From: Myxococcales bacterium
Lineage (GTDB): Bacteria; Myxococcota_A; Polyangia; Polyangiales; Ga0077539
Assembly (NCBI GenBank): GCA_016793325.1
Contig: JAEUKI010000055.1
Span: forward strand, 231,111 to 295,110
DNA: 64,000 bases
Direction of reading: 5' to 3'
In this document: in pieces, positions 43,412 to 52,578 of the stretch
Numbering within the stretch: position 1 is the first letter of the stretch
Layout of the letters: every line of letters begins with the position of its first letter
The notes under the pieces: generated by a model
What the model saw: the letters and a program-made list of their open reading frames with translations, nothing else
Told to the model about the DNA's origin: nothing
Databases searched by the model: none
Translations under genes and position numbers: made by a program

Positions 43412-44368
43412 ATGGACGCGAGCGAGCTGCCCGAATCGACGCGCATTCGAGAGCGGCTCCGCGCGCTGACCCGCGACGACGCCGTCGAATTGATCGACCT
43501 GCACGACGAGTCCATGCGTCGCGTCCGCGTCGAGACCGCCGTCGAGTTTCGAACGATCACGCGCGTTCACGCGAAGGACCCCGGGACGCCAATCGACCAG
43601 CCGCGCGACCTCGAGCGTGTGCTCTGGGACGTCGCGCTCGCGCCCGAAGACCCCTTCGTCGACGAGCCGCGCGCACAGCTCGACGAACCGAAGAGCGGCG
43701 AGGTCACCGACTGCCCCACGTGCCTCGGAAAGGGCGAAGCCCCCTGCCACAAATGCGGCGGAACGACGCGCGTCAACTGCGACTCGTGCCGCGGCCACGG
43801 CTTCGTGGACCAAGGCCGCAAGGGCAGTTCGATCTGCAAATTCTGCCAGGGACAGAAGTTCCAACCGTGCCGGACGTGCAAGGTCGGGACGCTGCCGTGC
43901 AAGCCGTGTGGTGAGTCGGGCCGCGCGTACACGATGCAACGACTCGTCGTGAAGTGGCTCACGCGCAAAGAGTCTCGCGTCGTCGCCGTCGCGCCGCCCG
44001 AAGTCTCCGTCCAAGACGTCCCCTTCGTGGCCGAACGCGTCGTTCGCAGCGAGCGCGGCGCTCTCTCGCCCGAACAACTCACCGAGCTCGACGCGCCCCT
44101 TCGCGCCGCGGTCGACGCGCTGCTCACCGAGCACCCGACGCCCGAGGGCAGCAGGATCAAGACGCAGACGCTCATCGTCGAGCGAACGCCCGTGTTCGCC
44201 GCGCGCTTCAAGACCCGCGGCAAAGAGAAGTCCGCGTTCTTCGTCGGCGAGGCGCTCGACGCCGTGGGCCTCGAGGCCGCCGTCCCCACGTCGACCTACG
44301 TGCTCGTCGCCGCGGTGCTCGTCGTCGGCGCCGTGACGGCGCTCGTCGCAGCGGGTATCTTCCGCTGA
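43412..44368 (+). CDS. DnaJ-like zinc-finger protein with C-terminal membrane anchor
   Basis: 318 residues. The middle (residues ~98-170) has six CxxC pairs in the DnaJ Cys-rich style: DCPTCLGKGEAPCHKCGG, NCDSCRGHGF, ICKFCQGQKFQPCRTCKVG and LPCKPCGESGR, binding two to three zinc ions. No J domain (no HPD) is present. The C-terminal stretch TYVLVAAVLVVGAVTALVAA is a tail anchor. N-terminal ~95 residues are acidic/alpha-beta. It could be a membrane-bound chaperone-like or redox protein. Tandem with membrane proteins on both sides (7 bp and 4 bp spacing). Confidence 0.82.
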   Translation: MDASELPESTRIRERLRALTRDDAVELIDLHDESMRRVRVETAVEFRTITRVHAKDPGTPIDQPRDLERVLWDVALAPEDPFVDEPRAQLDEPKSGEVTDCPTCLGKGEAPCHKCGGTTRVNCDSCRGHGFVDQGRKGSSICKFCQGQKFQPCRTCKVGTLPCKPCGESGRAYTMQRLVVKWLTRKESRVVAVAPPEVSVQDVPFVAERVVRSERGALSPEQLTELDAPLRAAVDALLTEHPTPEGSRIKTQTLIVERTPVFAARFKTRGKEKSAFFVGEALDAVGLEAAVPTSTYVLVAAVLVVGAVTALVAAGIFR

Positions 44369-44372
44369 CGCG

Positions 44373-45539
44373 ATGTTTCGGCGGGGAAGTATCCAGCGGG
44401 CGACGATCGGTTTGATTCTGTGTGCCACGTCGTGCGCGCACGAAATCAACGCAGGGAGCTTCGTCGACGCGCGCCCCGCGGCGCCCCTCTCGGTCCCGCC
44501 AAACGCAGACGAGCTCGCGGCGGCGCGGCGGATCGACGCCTCGCACGCGACCGACCTGGGATTCTACGCGTGGCCTTCGCTCTGCATCGCGCCGTGGCTC
44601 GCGCTGCTCGGCCTCGCGCTCTGGCACCGATCGCGCGCGCGCCGCGCGTTCGACGCGGTCGTTCGTCGCGGTCCAGTGGTCCCGGGCCGTCGCGAGCTCG
44701 AGGGCACCGTCGAGCCGATCGATGAGCCCGTGCCCATCACCGTCGAGCTGTCGAAGGACCGTCGCACCGTGATCCGCGCCAGCACGAGCCCGTTCTTTCT
44801 GCGACTCTCGACCGGCGAGCGGGTTCGCGTCGACCGCGCCGAGCCGATCGAGCTGCGCGCGCCAGAGACTGCGTTCGATCCCGATCTCACGCACGTTCTG
44901 CTCGACGTCGCGAGCGGTGATCGAGTCGCTGTGGACGGCGTCGTCACGAACGAAGCCCATCGACCCGACGCGGGACCCTATCGCGATGGGACCAACAGCG
45001 AGATCCGCGCCTCGAGCGAGGGCGTGCTCATCGTCGCGCGCGGCGGTTCGACGCCGGTCCACAACAGTCGCGCTCGCACCGCGCGAAACGGGATGGCGTT
45101 GGCGCTCGTGGGACTCGTGTCGAGCGCGGTCATCGCGCCGTACGAAGCCCTCTCGTTGCGCGCGACAGGAGTCTCTCAGTGGGGGGCGATCATCGGGCAC
45201 CGTTCGACCCGGACCGATTACGCCGCGACGAGGTCCACGTCGTCCCCTACTTCCTCGACGATCACAGAGTACGCGGTTCGCGTTCGCGTCGGCGATCGTG
45301 TGTTCGACGACGACGTTCCTGTCGAGGTCTACGAGTGCGCACGCGAAGGGCGTTGCACCCGTGTCCCGGTCGTCCTCTCGACGTTCGGCCCGCGACGCTC
45401 GCGCGTCGGGACGCGCCCGTTCTTTGACGACGAAATCGGCTTCGCGAGCGTCGCGTTCTTCGTGTTGGCTGCGCTGATCTACGCGTCGCACCACCGCGAG
45501 CGCCCGTGGTTCACCGCGCGAATCGATCCGCCTGAGTGA
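44373..45539 (+). CDS. Membrane protein of unknown function
   Basis: 388 residues, starting 4 bases after the zinc-finger gene. A lipobox-like signal (IGLILCATSCAHE) is followed by a hydrophobic stretch (YAWPSLCIAPWLALLGLALW), a ~250-residue soluble part with RRELEGTVEPIDEPVPITVE, SPFFLRLSTGERVRVDRAE, an internal membrane segment (NGMALALVGLVSSAVIAPYE) and a C-terminal one (GFASVAFFVLAALIYASH). Domain names are not evident; strand content and the GERVRVD phrase recall E3-type RING-anchored (GIDE-like) proteins only faintly. Convergent with the flippase gene by 7 bp. Confidence 0.65.
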   Translation: MFRRGSIQRATIGLILCATSCAHEINAGSFVDARPAAPLSVPPNADELAAARRIDASHATDLGFYAWPSLCIAPWLALLGLALWHRSRARRAFDAVVRRGPVVPGRRELEGTVEPIDEPVPITVELSKDRRTVIRASTSPFFLRLSTGERVRVDRAEPIELRAPETAFDPDLTHVLLDVASGDRVAVDGVVTNEAHRPDAGPYRDGTNSEIRASSEGVLIVARGGSTPVHNSRARTARNGMALALVGLVSSAVIAPYEALSLRATGVSQWGAIIGHRSTRTDYAATRSTSSPTSSTITEYAVRVRVGDRVFDDDVPVEVYECAREGRCTRVPVVLSTFGPRRSRVGTRPFFDDEIGFASVAFFVLAALIYASHHRERPWFTARIDPPE

Positions 45540-45546
45540 CACTCGC

Positions 45547-47073
45547 TCAGCGCTTTCGGCGCACGAGCTCTTTGACCTCGGCGAGCACTTCGGTCCCCTC
45601 GAGCACCATCAGCACGAGCACGTACCCGATGATCGCGCTCAGGGCGCACGCGATCGGATGCGCGAGCAGACCCGTCTCGTACTTCGATTGCGCGAGCGCC
45701 AGCGCGAGCCCCGCGCCGCCCGAAATCGCAGGGCCCCGCACGGCGCTGAACAAGCTCCGCCCGAGCACCCGACCCGTCCACGAGAACATCCCCGCGACCA
45801 CGACGAGCGTCACGGCGCTGTAGCACCACGCGATCTTCCCGAGGTCGCCCGGAAAGAAGTACACGCTCGCGATCGACAACGCCCACGTCGCCGTCGTCCA
45901 CACCGCGAAGACGCCGATCGCGAGACCCGCGCGGTTCTGCCCCTGCATCAGCCCGAACAACGGCGACGCAGCGAGCCCCGCGACCATGTTTCCGACGAGC
46001 CCCCAGATCACGGGATACGACGGCGACCACTGCGGCGAGTAGAACGTCGGAACGGCCCACGGCGCCGCCACGGCCAACGCGATCAACGCGGGAATTCCCA
46101 CGATGGAAGCGGCTCTCAGCGCGCCGCGCAGCGCCGCGTACAACGTCGGGTCCCGTCGATCGAGCTGCGCGTACACCGGAAGCTGCACGCGCGCGAGCGA
46201 GTTCACCGCGAGCACCGGCAGCTGGATGTAGTTGAGCCCGAAATCGAAGAGCCCCACCGCCGCGGGCCCGAGCGCCTTGCCGAGCATCGCGCGCGAGACG
46301 TTGTCCTTGATGTACGCGAGGATCCCGAGCGCTTCCACCTTCGCCCCGAAGCCCAACATCGGTCGAAGAACCTTCCAGCTCCACCCGATCCCTGGCCATC
46401 CCGGCGACGCGCGGTACGCGAGCGCGCACTGCAGTATCGATCCCACAAAGTTGGACACGACGAGCGCCCACACGCCGCCGCTCAGCACCGCCGCGACGAT
46501 CGCGAGCACGTGCCGCACGAGCGACGCGTAGAGCTCCACCCGAGCGATCTTGCTGAACTCGAGGTTTCTCTCGAGCCGCACGTACGGGATCATGCGCACG
46601 GCGCTGACGAGGTAGAGCGGCGCCATCACGCGAAGCACGAGCGCCTCGGTGGCCGTGAGGTGGTACTGCGTTCCGAGCCACGGAGCGAAGGTGAAGAGCC
46701 CCGCGGTGAGCATGACCGCGACGCCGAGCGCGAACGCCGCCGCCGCGCGAAGCGCGTCGCGCGTCAGGGGGTAGTCCTTGCGCAAGAGCGCGACCGCGAG
46801 CCCGCCGTCACCGATGAGCGACCCCACGCCCAAGAAGAACGTGCAGATCCCGTAGACGCCGAAGTCTCGCTTGTCGAGGAGCCTCGCGAGCAAGAGGTTG
46901 GTCGTCCACGCGAGGATCGACGAGACGACGCTCAGCATCGCGAAGAGCGTCGTTTCGCTGACGATTCGCTGCAAAAGCTTCTTGCCCTCGTGCGGGTCGC
47001 TCGCGGTGCGATACGGCGCTCCGTCGTTCGAGTCGCCGTTGTCTCCGTTGCCGCTGTTTCGATCGTCGCTCAC
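45547..47073 (-). CDS. Wzx-type oligosaccharide flippase
   Basis: 508 residues from GTG 47073, overlapping the methyltransferase stop by 4 bases. Integral membrane protein of the polysaccharide-synthesis MATE-like superfamily with ~14 segments. N-terminal RIVSETTLFAMLSVVSSILA, LLLARLLDKRDFGVYGICTF, and GSLIGDGGLAVALLRKDYPL are typical of Wzx/lipopolysaccharide flippases that move undecaprenyl-linked glycans across the inner membrane. Last gene of the minus-strand glycan operon; the glycosyltransferases and methyltransferases upstream make the modified glycan it would carry. No ABC transporter or Wzy polymerase is seen nearby. Confidence 0.9.
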   Translation of the reverse strand: MSDDRNSGNGDNGDSNDGAPYRTASDPHEGKKLLQRIVSETTLFAMLSVVSSILAWTTNLLLARLLDKRDFGVYGICTFFLGVGSLIGDGGLAVALLRKDYPLTRDALRAAAAFALGVAVMLTAGLFTFAPWLGTQYHLTATEALVLRVMAPLYLVSAVRMIPYVRLERNLEFSKIARVELYASLVRHVLAIVAAVLSGGVWALVVSNFVGSILQCALAYRASPGWPGIGWSWKVLRPMLGFGAKVEALGILAYIKDNVSRAMLGKALGPAAVGLFDFGLNYIQLPVLAVNSLARVQLPVYAQLDRRDPTLYAALRGALRAASIVGIPALIALAVAAPWAVPTFYSPQWSPSYPVIWGLVGNMVAGLAASPLFGLMQGQNRAGLAIGVFAVWTTATWALSIASVYFFPGDLGKIAWCYSAVTLVVVAGMFSWTGRVLGRSLFSAVRGPAISGGAGLALALAQSKYETGLLAHPIACALSAIIGYVLVLMVLEGTEVLAEVKELVRRKR

Positions 47074-47750
47074 GCGCGGGCCTCGCTTCGCGTCGCAGTC
47101 GCCACCCACGCGAGCGCCATCTCTTCGCTCGCGCCACGCCGGTCGAGCCACGACGCGCACACGTTCACGAGCGGAACCAAGTCCCTCGCGAACCTCCCGC
47201 GCTGGATCTCGAGGTTCACCATTTGCCCCACCGACGCCCAGAATCCTCCCGCCGCAGCGACCTCGCTGTCGACGAAGCCCGCGTCCGCGAGCACCCGCTC
47301 GACGCCGTACCGCGTGAATCGCCAGTAGTCGTACGGGACCTCGTGCGCGGGCCACACGCCCGGAACGGTGATCACAATTCGACCGCCCGGCCGAAGAACC
47401 CGCGCGCACTCGCGCAGCGCCGCCACGGGCTCTCCCACGTGCTCGAACACTTGCGTCGACAAGAGCCCATCGAACGAACCATCGTCGAACGGCAGCGCGT
47501 CCACCGTCCCAACGACGTCCGGCCGCGACAAGGGCCCCTCGCGATCGAGCCCCGTGTACACCACCTCGTCGCGCATCCAACGACGGTACGGCTGCATCCC
47601 GCATCCCACGTCGAGCACCGCGCCGCGCAGCGACCGAACGTGCGGCTCGAGCACACGAAGCAGCGGCTCGTAGTGCAAGAACAGAGGCTGCCTCCACGAC
47701 GGTCGATGCGGGACGAACGGTGAAGGCGACGGCGAGAACAGAAGCGCCAC
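47070..47750 (-). CDS. Class I SAM-dependent methyltransferase
   Basis: 226 residues from GTG 47750. Rossmann-fold methyltransferase: GAVLDVGCGMQPYRRWM (motif I, D-x-G-C-G), YTGLDREGPLSRPDV (motif II acidic residue), FDGLLSTQVFEHVGEPVA (post-motif II with FEHV), and LRPGGRIVITVPGVWPAHEV. Small N-terminal part only, so it acts on a small or glycan substrate rather than nucleic acid. Within the operon it follows the glycosyltransferase by 13 bp and overlaps the flippase gene by 4 bp; sugar O-methylation is a reasonable inference. Confidence 0.88.
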   Translation of the reverse strand: MALLFSPSPSPFVPHRPSWRQPLFLHYEPLLRVLEPHVRSLRGAVLDVGCGMQPYRRWMRDEVVYTGLDREGPLSRPDVVGTVDALPFDDGSFDGLLSTQVFEHVGEPVAALRECARVLRPGGRIVITVPGVWPAHEVPYDYWRFTRYGVERVLADAGFVDSEVAAAGGFWASVGQMVNLEIQRGRFARDLVPLVNVCASWLDRRGASEEMALAWVATATRSEARA

Positions 47751-47763
47751 GACGGCTATTGCT

Positions 47764-48990
47764 CTACCACCGATCGCCGTGGGCTGCCTCGCGGTAGAGC
47801 CGCTCGTACGCGCTGCTCGTCTCGGCCCTCGGGTCCTTCGGCAACGCGCGCTGTTCGCGCTCGAAGAGCGCCCGTCGCGCGTGCTCGCTCTCGAGGAGCG
47901 TCGCCAACACCTCCGGCCACGCGCCTTCGTCCTCGGGCAAGAGCGCGCTGTCGCACGTCGAAAACAGCTCCCGATGCGCGCCGATCGACGACGCGACCAC
48001 CGCGCGCCCCGCTTCGATCGCCTCCATCGGAACGAGCGGATACCCCTCGCTTCGACTCGGGCACACGACGAGATCCGCCCCTCCGTACAGCGCCGCCGCG
48101 CGTCGTTCGCGATCGATCGTGACGCGCGCCTCGAGCCCACGCGCCCGCGCGCGCTCTTGCAGCCGCGCGTGCTCGGGCCCGTCGCCCGCGATCAACAAGT
48201 GCCACGCGCGCTCGCGCACGGCGCCGCTGGCGAGCGCGTCGATCAAGCGATCGAAGCCCTTTTGTTCGACGAGGCGCCCCACGCTCAACACGCGCGTTCG
48301 CCCCTCGGGCCAGCAAAACTCGCCGCTCGGTGCGCGCTCGCGAACGCGGGCGAGGGGAGGGCAATTCGCGACGCGCACGACCTTCGCGCTCCTCGGCAGG
48401 ATCACCCGCAGACGCCCGACGTCCTCCTCGCTCGGAGCCACGAACGTGACTCGTGACAGAAAATGTCCAACGCGTTCGAGCAGGGTATCGCTGCGGAATC
48501 CGAAGACCTCGTCGCGGCTGAAGTGCCGATCGCGCTGCGGCAACAGCTGAAACGTCGCGATCATCGGGCGCCCTGCGCTCGCGACGAGCGCCGCTCCGAA
48601 TCGATCGGGAAACGCCAAGTGCGCGTGCACGACGCTCGGCGCGAGTGCCGCGACCCGCGCTCGCGTCTCGTAGGCCCACGCGCGAAGCACGCTCGATCGC
48701 GCGCGGTCCGTCTCCGGCGCGCTCGCTCGGGACGCGCAGCGCTCGATCGCGCCGTCCTCCCACGCGCCCGCTTCGATCGTGTCGATCGCTGGAGCCTCGA
48801 AGGTCGATCGCCACCCGCGCTCTTGCGCGAGCCTGTGCAGCGTACACGCCAACCGCTCGGCTCCGCCCCAGCCCACGCTCGGAACGAGATGAACCACCCC
48901 GCGTCCCGGCGCGCGCCCCACGCTGTCCACCACCGCGCGCGCGATCTCGATGGTTCGCTCCCCGACGCTCGTCTCGTGAAACGCGCGCAT
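47764..48990 (-). CDS. Glycosyltransferase (GT-B, family 4-like)
   Basis: 408 residues from ATG 48990, whose A is also the last base of the upstream methyltransferase stop (TGATG). N-terminal domain with VHLVPSVGWGGAERLACTLH (donor-side GGAE signature) and VVHAHLAFPDRFGAALV. C-terminal domain: VLSVGRLVEQKGFDRLIDAL, LLIAGDGPEHARLQERA, ADLVVCPSRSEGYPLVPMEA with the E-x7-E pair (EGYPLVPMEA), RAVVASSIGAHRE. Retaining nucleotide-sugar-dependent GT4 type, cytoplasmic face of the inner membrane. Confidence 0.92.
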   Translation of the reverse strand: MRAFHETSVGERTIEIARAVVDSVGRAPGRGVVHLVPSVGWGGAERLACTLHRLAQERGWRSTFEAPAIDTIEAGAWEDGAIERCASRASAPETDRARSSVLRAWAYETRARVAALAPSVVHAHLAFPDRFGAALVASAGRPMIATFQLLPQRDRHFSRDEVFGFRSDTLLERVGHFLSRVTFVAPSEEDVGRLRVILPRSAKVVRVANCPPLARVRERAPSGEFCWPEGRTRVLSVGRLVEQKGFDRLIDALASGAVRERAWHLLIAGDGPEHARLQERARARGLEARVTIDRERRAAALYGGADLVVCPSRSEGYPLVPMEAIEAGRAVVASSIGAHRELFSTCDSALLPEDEGAWPEVLATLLESEHARRALFEREQRALPKDPRAETSSAYERLYREAAHGDRW

Positions 48991-49856
48991 CACCGCGGCC
49001 CCCTTCGTCTCGCGATCAAGAGCACGGAGTCCTCGATGCTCGCCCTCGCCACGACGCCCGCGCGCACGAGCGCCCGCGTCGCCATGGCCTCTGCGCGCTG
49101 CACGACGTTGCGCCGCCCGAGCGTCGCGTCCGTCCACCGCGCGGCGCGCTCCCACGCGCACTCGATCGAGAGCACCTCTGCGTCGAGCGTCGCCTCGATC
49201 ATCGCCGCGAGGCTTTTTCGCGAGTAGAACCACAGGTGCTCGGGCGGCTTGTACTGATCCCAGCTCGTCGGCCAGCGCCGCGCGTTCATGTTGTCGATCA
49301 CCGGAACCACGATCGCGACGAGCGCTCGCTCGCGCAGCGTCGCGCGCACCTTCGCGAGCTCGTCGAGCGGCGACCGCCAGTGCTCGATCACGTCGAACGC
49401 CGCGAACACGTCGTACGTTCCTCCCCCCGCCGCGCACGCCTCGATCGTCCCATGCATCGCGCCGCGCACGCGCTCGTCCGCCGCTTCGCGCGCCTCGCGG
49501 GACCACTCAACGCCCGCCACGTGATGTCCCCGTCGCGCCGCTTCGAGGAGAAATCGCCCGTCCGCCGCGCCGACCTCGAGCACGCGCGAGTTCGCTTCGA
49601 GCCCCGCGCGCTCGAGCGCGTCCATGCGAACGCGCGCCTTGTCGTCCGCGATCCTTCGCTCGCGCCCGAAGTAGTCCTCGTACCCGTGCCCTCCGCCCGA
49701 GAAGTACCCGCTCGCGTACAGCGCCACGAGCTCTTCGTCGCTCGGAACAGGCCACGCCCGCTCGAGATCGCACCGCTCGCAGCGCAGGATCTCGAATGTA
49801 CGCACACGAAATCTCGTGGGCATCGCGCCGTCACACAGCGGGCACCGTCCGCTCAT
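48990..49856 (-). CDS. Methyltransferase with N-terminal zinc ribbon
   Basis: 288 residues from ATG 49856, overlapping the upstream glycosyltransferase stop by 4 bases. An N-terminal CPLCDGAM...CERC ribbon (residues 5-30) is typical of C-methyltransferase-like/hypothetical sugar methyltransferases acting on nucleotide sugars. The Rossmann domain: RVLEVGAADGRFLLEAARRG (motif I), VEWSREAREAADE, and DVFAAFDVIEHWRSPLDEL (FDVIEH). A later segment YKPPEHLWFYSRKSLAAMIE is the conserved P-H-L-x-x-Y/F motif of this group. Probably methylates a sugar of the glycan made by the operon. Confidence 0.88.
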   Translation of the reverse strand: MSGRCPLCDGAMPTRFRVRTFEILRCERCDLERAWPVPSDEELVALYASGYFSGGGHGYEDYFGRERRIADDKARVRMDALERAGLEANSRVLEVGAADGRFLLEAARRGHHVAGVEWSREAREAADERVRGAMHGTIEACAAGGGTYDVFAAFDVIEHWRSPLDELAKVRATLRERALVAIVVPVIDNMNARRWPTSWDQYKPPEHLWFYSRKSLAAMIEATLDAEVLSIECAWERAARWTDATLGRRNVVQRAEAMATRALVRAGVVARASIEDSVLLIARRRGPR

Positions 49857-51109
49857 CGCGCGGCCCTCGCGCGCGCCCTCGCGTCGATGGCCTCGGCCAC
49901 GACCCTGCTGAACCGCGCCCCGAGCGCCGCCCAGTCGAAGCGCTCGCCGAGCGCCCTCGCGCGCTTCGCTCGCTCGTCCTCGGCGCCCGATCCTCGCGCG
50001 TCCATCGCGTCGATCAAGGCCGCTGCAAACGCCTGGGGATCGTCGGCCTCTCGGTGCGTGACGCTCGCCTCGGCGCCGTCGATCCCGCGAAACCCGACGC
50101 TCGTGCTCACGACCGCCGCGCCCGACGCGAGCGCCTCCACCGCCTTCAACGACGACCCCGCCCCGTGCGCGAGCGGAACAGTCACCACCGCCGCCCGCTC
50201 AAGATACTCGCCCACGTTTTCAACGGTCCCCGTCACCGCGACCCTCGGCGACGCGAGCGCACGCACCCGCTCGCTCGGCTGACGGCCGCACAACACGAGC
50301 CGCGCGTCCGGCTTCGTTCTCCACACGATGGGCATCACAGATTTCGCGAGAAACTCCGCGCCCTCTTCGTTCGGCCCGAAGCTCATGAGCCCGACGAACA
50401 ACACCTCGTTCGAGCGCGCCCGCTCGCTCGGCGGTCGAAACCGAACCCTCTCGAGCACGACCCCGTTCTGAACGACGCACGGCGCAGAGAGCCCCGCGCG
50501 CTCGTCCGCGATCGATCGCGCGTCCGCAGCGCTCACGCACGTCACAGCGTCCGCGCGCCGCCAACACGCGCGCTCCCACGCGCAGAGCCGCGCCGCCTCC
50601 CGCTGGGCGTCGGCGCCCCGCGCGCCCGCGGTCGATCGCGCGTAGTCGCTCTCGACGTTGTGCTCGTCGAGGACCACCGCCGCGCCCGGCGCCGTTCGCT
50701 CGTCCGCCAGCCCCATCGCGTACGAGTGCGAGACCACCACCGCGTCGAACGGTCGCGACCCGCCCTCGCGATGCGCCCGAAACATCGCCCACGCGAGGCT
50801 CACCGGCGTCGCGCTCTTCACGCGCTCGGGCACGGTCGAGAGCGCCATCATCGAGGGTTTTCTCCCGCGAATCGTCCGCTCGGCGAACACGCTCAGCGCC
50901 TCGATCGCCCTCGGACTCGAGGACTCCGCGCGCCCGCCGCACGCAAACAGCTCGACGCGCGCTCCATCCGCGACCAACGCCCGCGCGAGCCGCGCCATGC
51001 GAATCCGCCCGCCTGTGTCCTCTGGCGCCGGGAGGTACGGCGCGACGAACGCCACGCGCCGCCCCGCCAGCACTTCCCCCTCGACTCGGTTCGTCGTTGC
51101 CCTATCCAT
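49853..51109 (-). CDS. Glycosyltransferase (GT-B), first gene of the glycan operon
   Basis: 418 residues from ATG 51109 (MDRATTNRVEGEVLAGRRVA). The frame is open further upstream but crosses the erpA start region, so this start is used. N-terminal domain: VAFVAPYLPAPEDTGGRIRM and VVVSHSYAMGLADERT with VVLDEHNVESDYA. C-terminal domain: EVLFVGLMSFGPNEEGAEFL, LVLCGRQPSERVRALASPRV, VTVPLAHGAGSSLKAVEALA and SGAAVVSTSVGFRGID. Resembles family-4-type glycosyltransferases that use a GAGSSLKxVEA donor loop. Divergent from erpA; its promoter lies in the 137-bp gap. Confidence 0.9.
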   Translation of the reverse strand: MDRATTNRVEGEVLAGRRVAFVAPYLPAPEDTGGRIRMARLARALVADGARVELFACGGRAESSSPRAIEALSVFAERTIRGRKPSMMALSTVPERVKSATPVSLAWAMFRAHREGGSRPFDAVVVSHSYAMGLADERTAPGAAVVLDEHNVESDYARSTAGARGADAQREAARLCAWERACWRRADAVTCVSAADARSIADERAGLSAPCVVQNGVVLERVRFRPPSERARSNEVLFVGLMSFGPNEEGAEFLAKSVMPIVWRTKPDARLVLCGRQPSERVRALASPRVAVTGTVENVGEYLERAAVVTVPLAHGAGSSLKAVEALASGAAVVSTSVGFRGIDGAEASVTHREADDPQAFAAALIDAMDARGSGAEDERAKRARALGERFDWAALGARFSRVVAEAIDARARARAAR

Positions 51110-51245
51110 CCGTCGTTTCGTTCGCGTAGCCGCCCGGCGAAGTCGTGCTGGACGAACCCTGACCCTTACGTTAGAGTTCGACCAACGCGCGACCGAATGA
51201 GCGTCGTGCGTGCGAATACCGCATTCCGCAGAGGAGTCGACGACC

Positions 51246-51632
51246 ATGACGATGTCCAGCACTGAGCCCACCACGACCCCCACCACCGCGCCGTCGGCGG
51301 ACGACAGCCCCGTCGCCCTCACCGAAGTGGCCGCGGCCAAGGTTCGCGAGATCGCGAAGGAAGAAGGGCTCGAAGGACAAGGCCTCCGCGTGCAGGTGAA
51401 GGGCGGCGGCTGCTCGGGATTCCAGTACGACCTCTACTTCGACGAGAAGCCCACGGACATGGACCAGATCGTCGAGAGCCGCGGCGTGAAGATCTTCATC
51501 GACCCGCTCTCGGCGCAGTACCTCGAAGGCACCGAGATCGACTACGTCGAAGGGCTCAGCGGCGCGGGCTTCAAGTTCGGCAACCCGAACGTGAAGGGCA
51601 CCTGCGGCTGCGGCAGCAGCTTCTCGGTCTGA
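51246..51632 (+). CDS. erpA: A-type iron-sulfur cluster carrier (ErpA-like)
   Basis: 128 residues from ATG 51246; GAGGAG lies ~10 bases upstream. A Thr/Pro-rich lead (TMSSTEPTTTPTTAPSADDS) precedes the conserved HesB/IscA/SufA domain: ALTEVAAAKVREIAKEEG, then RVQVKGGGCSGFQYDLYF and NPNVKGTCGCGSSFSV. The three Cys ligands (C in GGGCSG and the two in CGC) are present. The CGCGSSFSV ending is close to E. coli ErpA. Delivers Fe-S clusters to target apoproteins in the cytoplasm. No isc or suf genes are next to it. Confidence 0.93.
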   Translation: MTMSSTEPTTTPTTAPSADDSPVALTEVAAAKVREIAKEEGLEGQGLRVQVKGGGCSGFQYDLYFDEKPTDMDQIVESRGVKIFIDPLSAQYLEGTEIDYVEGLSGAGFKFGNPNVKGTCGCGSSFSV

Positions 51633-51636
51633 TCGC

Positions 51637-52578
51637 TCACCGCGCCATGTGCGCGCGCGCCGCTTCGAACAGCGTCACGAAGCGATAGCCCTGCGCGCGA
51701 AGCTGCTCGACGACGGACCGCAACGTCGAGCGCTTGCTCTCGACGCTCACGGACAAGTCGCGCTGGTGTTTCGCCAGCGCTTCGAGCCCGTCCTCGCGCG
51801 CGCCGAGAAGATCGACGCCGTGGAGCTCGAGATTGACCAGCGGCCTCCCCGCGATCATCGCGGTCAGCGCCTTCGCGACCGTCGGGCCCCCCGCCATCAC
51901 GCTCGTCCCGATGTACGGGAGCCTCGCCCCGCGCGTCACGCCGATCGGAAGCTCGACCATCGTCCCCTCCGTCGTCGCGCGCTTCCAATACGGATCTCCG
52001 ATGCGATACGGGTCCGCCGGGGCCGTCAGCACCGCGGGCGTGTCGACGATCGAGTGGCTCCTCCGCCCGCGCGCGCGAATCAGGCCGATCATCGCGGTCT
52101 TCGCGCTCCAGTACGCGGGGCACGGAAACACGCTCGAGTCGTACGCGACCCCGCACTCGGCGAGCACTTCGAAGAGCTCGTCCGTGATCGTGTAGCCCGG
52201 CGCGCGAAAGCCCGCCGGCGCGCGGCCAAAGGCCTTCGCGACGCTCTCGATTCCCTCGGTCACCTCGCGCTTCATGTCGGCGCGGCCGACGCGCGTCAGG
52301 TCGTACCGATGATTTTGTGTGTGGTTGCCGAGCTCGTGCCCCGCCGCCGCGAGCATCCTCGCCTCGGCCAGCGCGCGCTCGTCCGCCATGTCCTGCCCGA
52401 TCACGAAGAACGTGCACGGAACCCCGAGCTCCGCGAACAGCTCCCGAAACCGCGGAACCGCCCGCGCGTACACAGCCCGCGTGCGCTCGTCGTCCGCCGC
52501 GGCGGTCAGCCCGTGAATCGCGTAATAGTTTGGGATCTCGTCGAGATCTACGGACAAAGCAGCGAGTCGCTCGGCCAT
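51637..52578 (-). CDS. Polysaccharide deacetylase (NodB homology, CE4)
   Basis: 313 residues from ATG 52578 (MAERLAALSVDLDEIPNYYA). Metal-dependent carbohydrate deacetylase: SVDLDE supplies the Asp pair, GHELGNHTQNHRYDLTR the His-x3-His zinc ligands (GNHTQNH), and PAGFRAPGYTITDELFEVL the RxPxG motif. A C-terminal half with IGDPYWKRATTEGTMVELP and VNLELHGVDLLGAREDGLEA is also typical of sugar-chain deacetylases associated with exopolysaccharide. No signal peptide at this start, so cytoplasmic or atypically exported. Convergent with erpA (4 bp). Could act on the glycan from the nearby operon. Confidence 0.88.
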   Translation of the reverse strand: MAERLAALSVDLDEIPNYYAIHGLTAAADDERTRAVYARAVPRFRELFAELGVPCTFFVIGQDMADERALAEARMLAAAGHELGNHTQNHRYDLTRVGRADMKREVTEGIESVAKAFGRAPAGFRAPGYTITDELFEVLAECGVAYDSSVFPCPAYWSAKTAMIGLIRARGRRSHSIVDTPAVLTAPADPYRIGDPYWKRATTEGTMVELPIGVTRGARLPYIGTSVMAGGPTVAKALTAMIAGRPLVNLELHGVDLLGAREDGLEALAKHQRDLSVSVESKRSTLRSVVEQLRAQGYRFVTLFEAARAHMAR

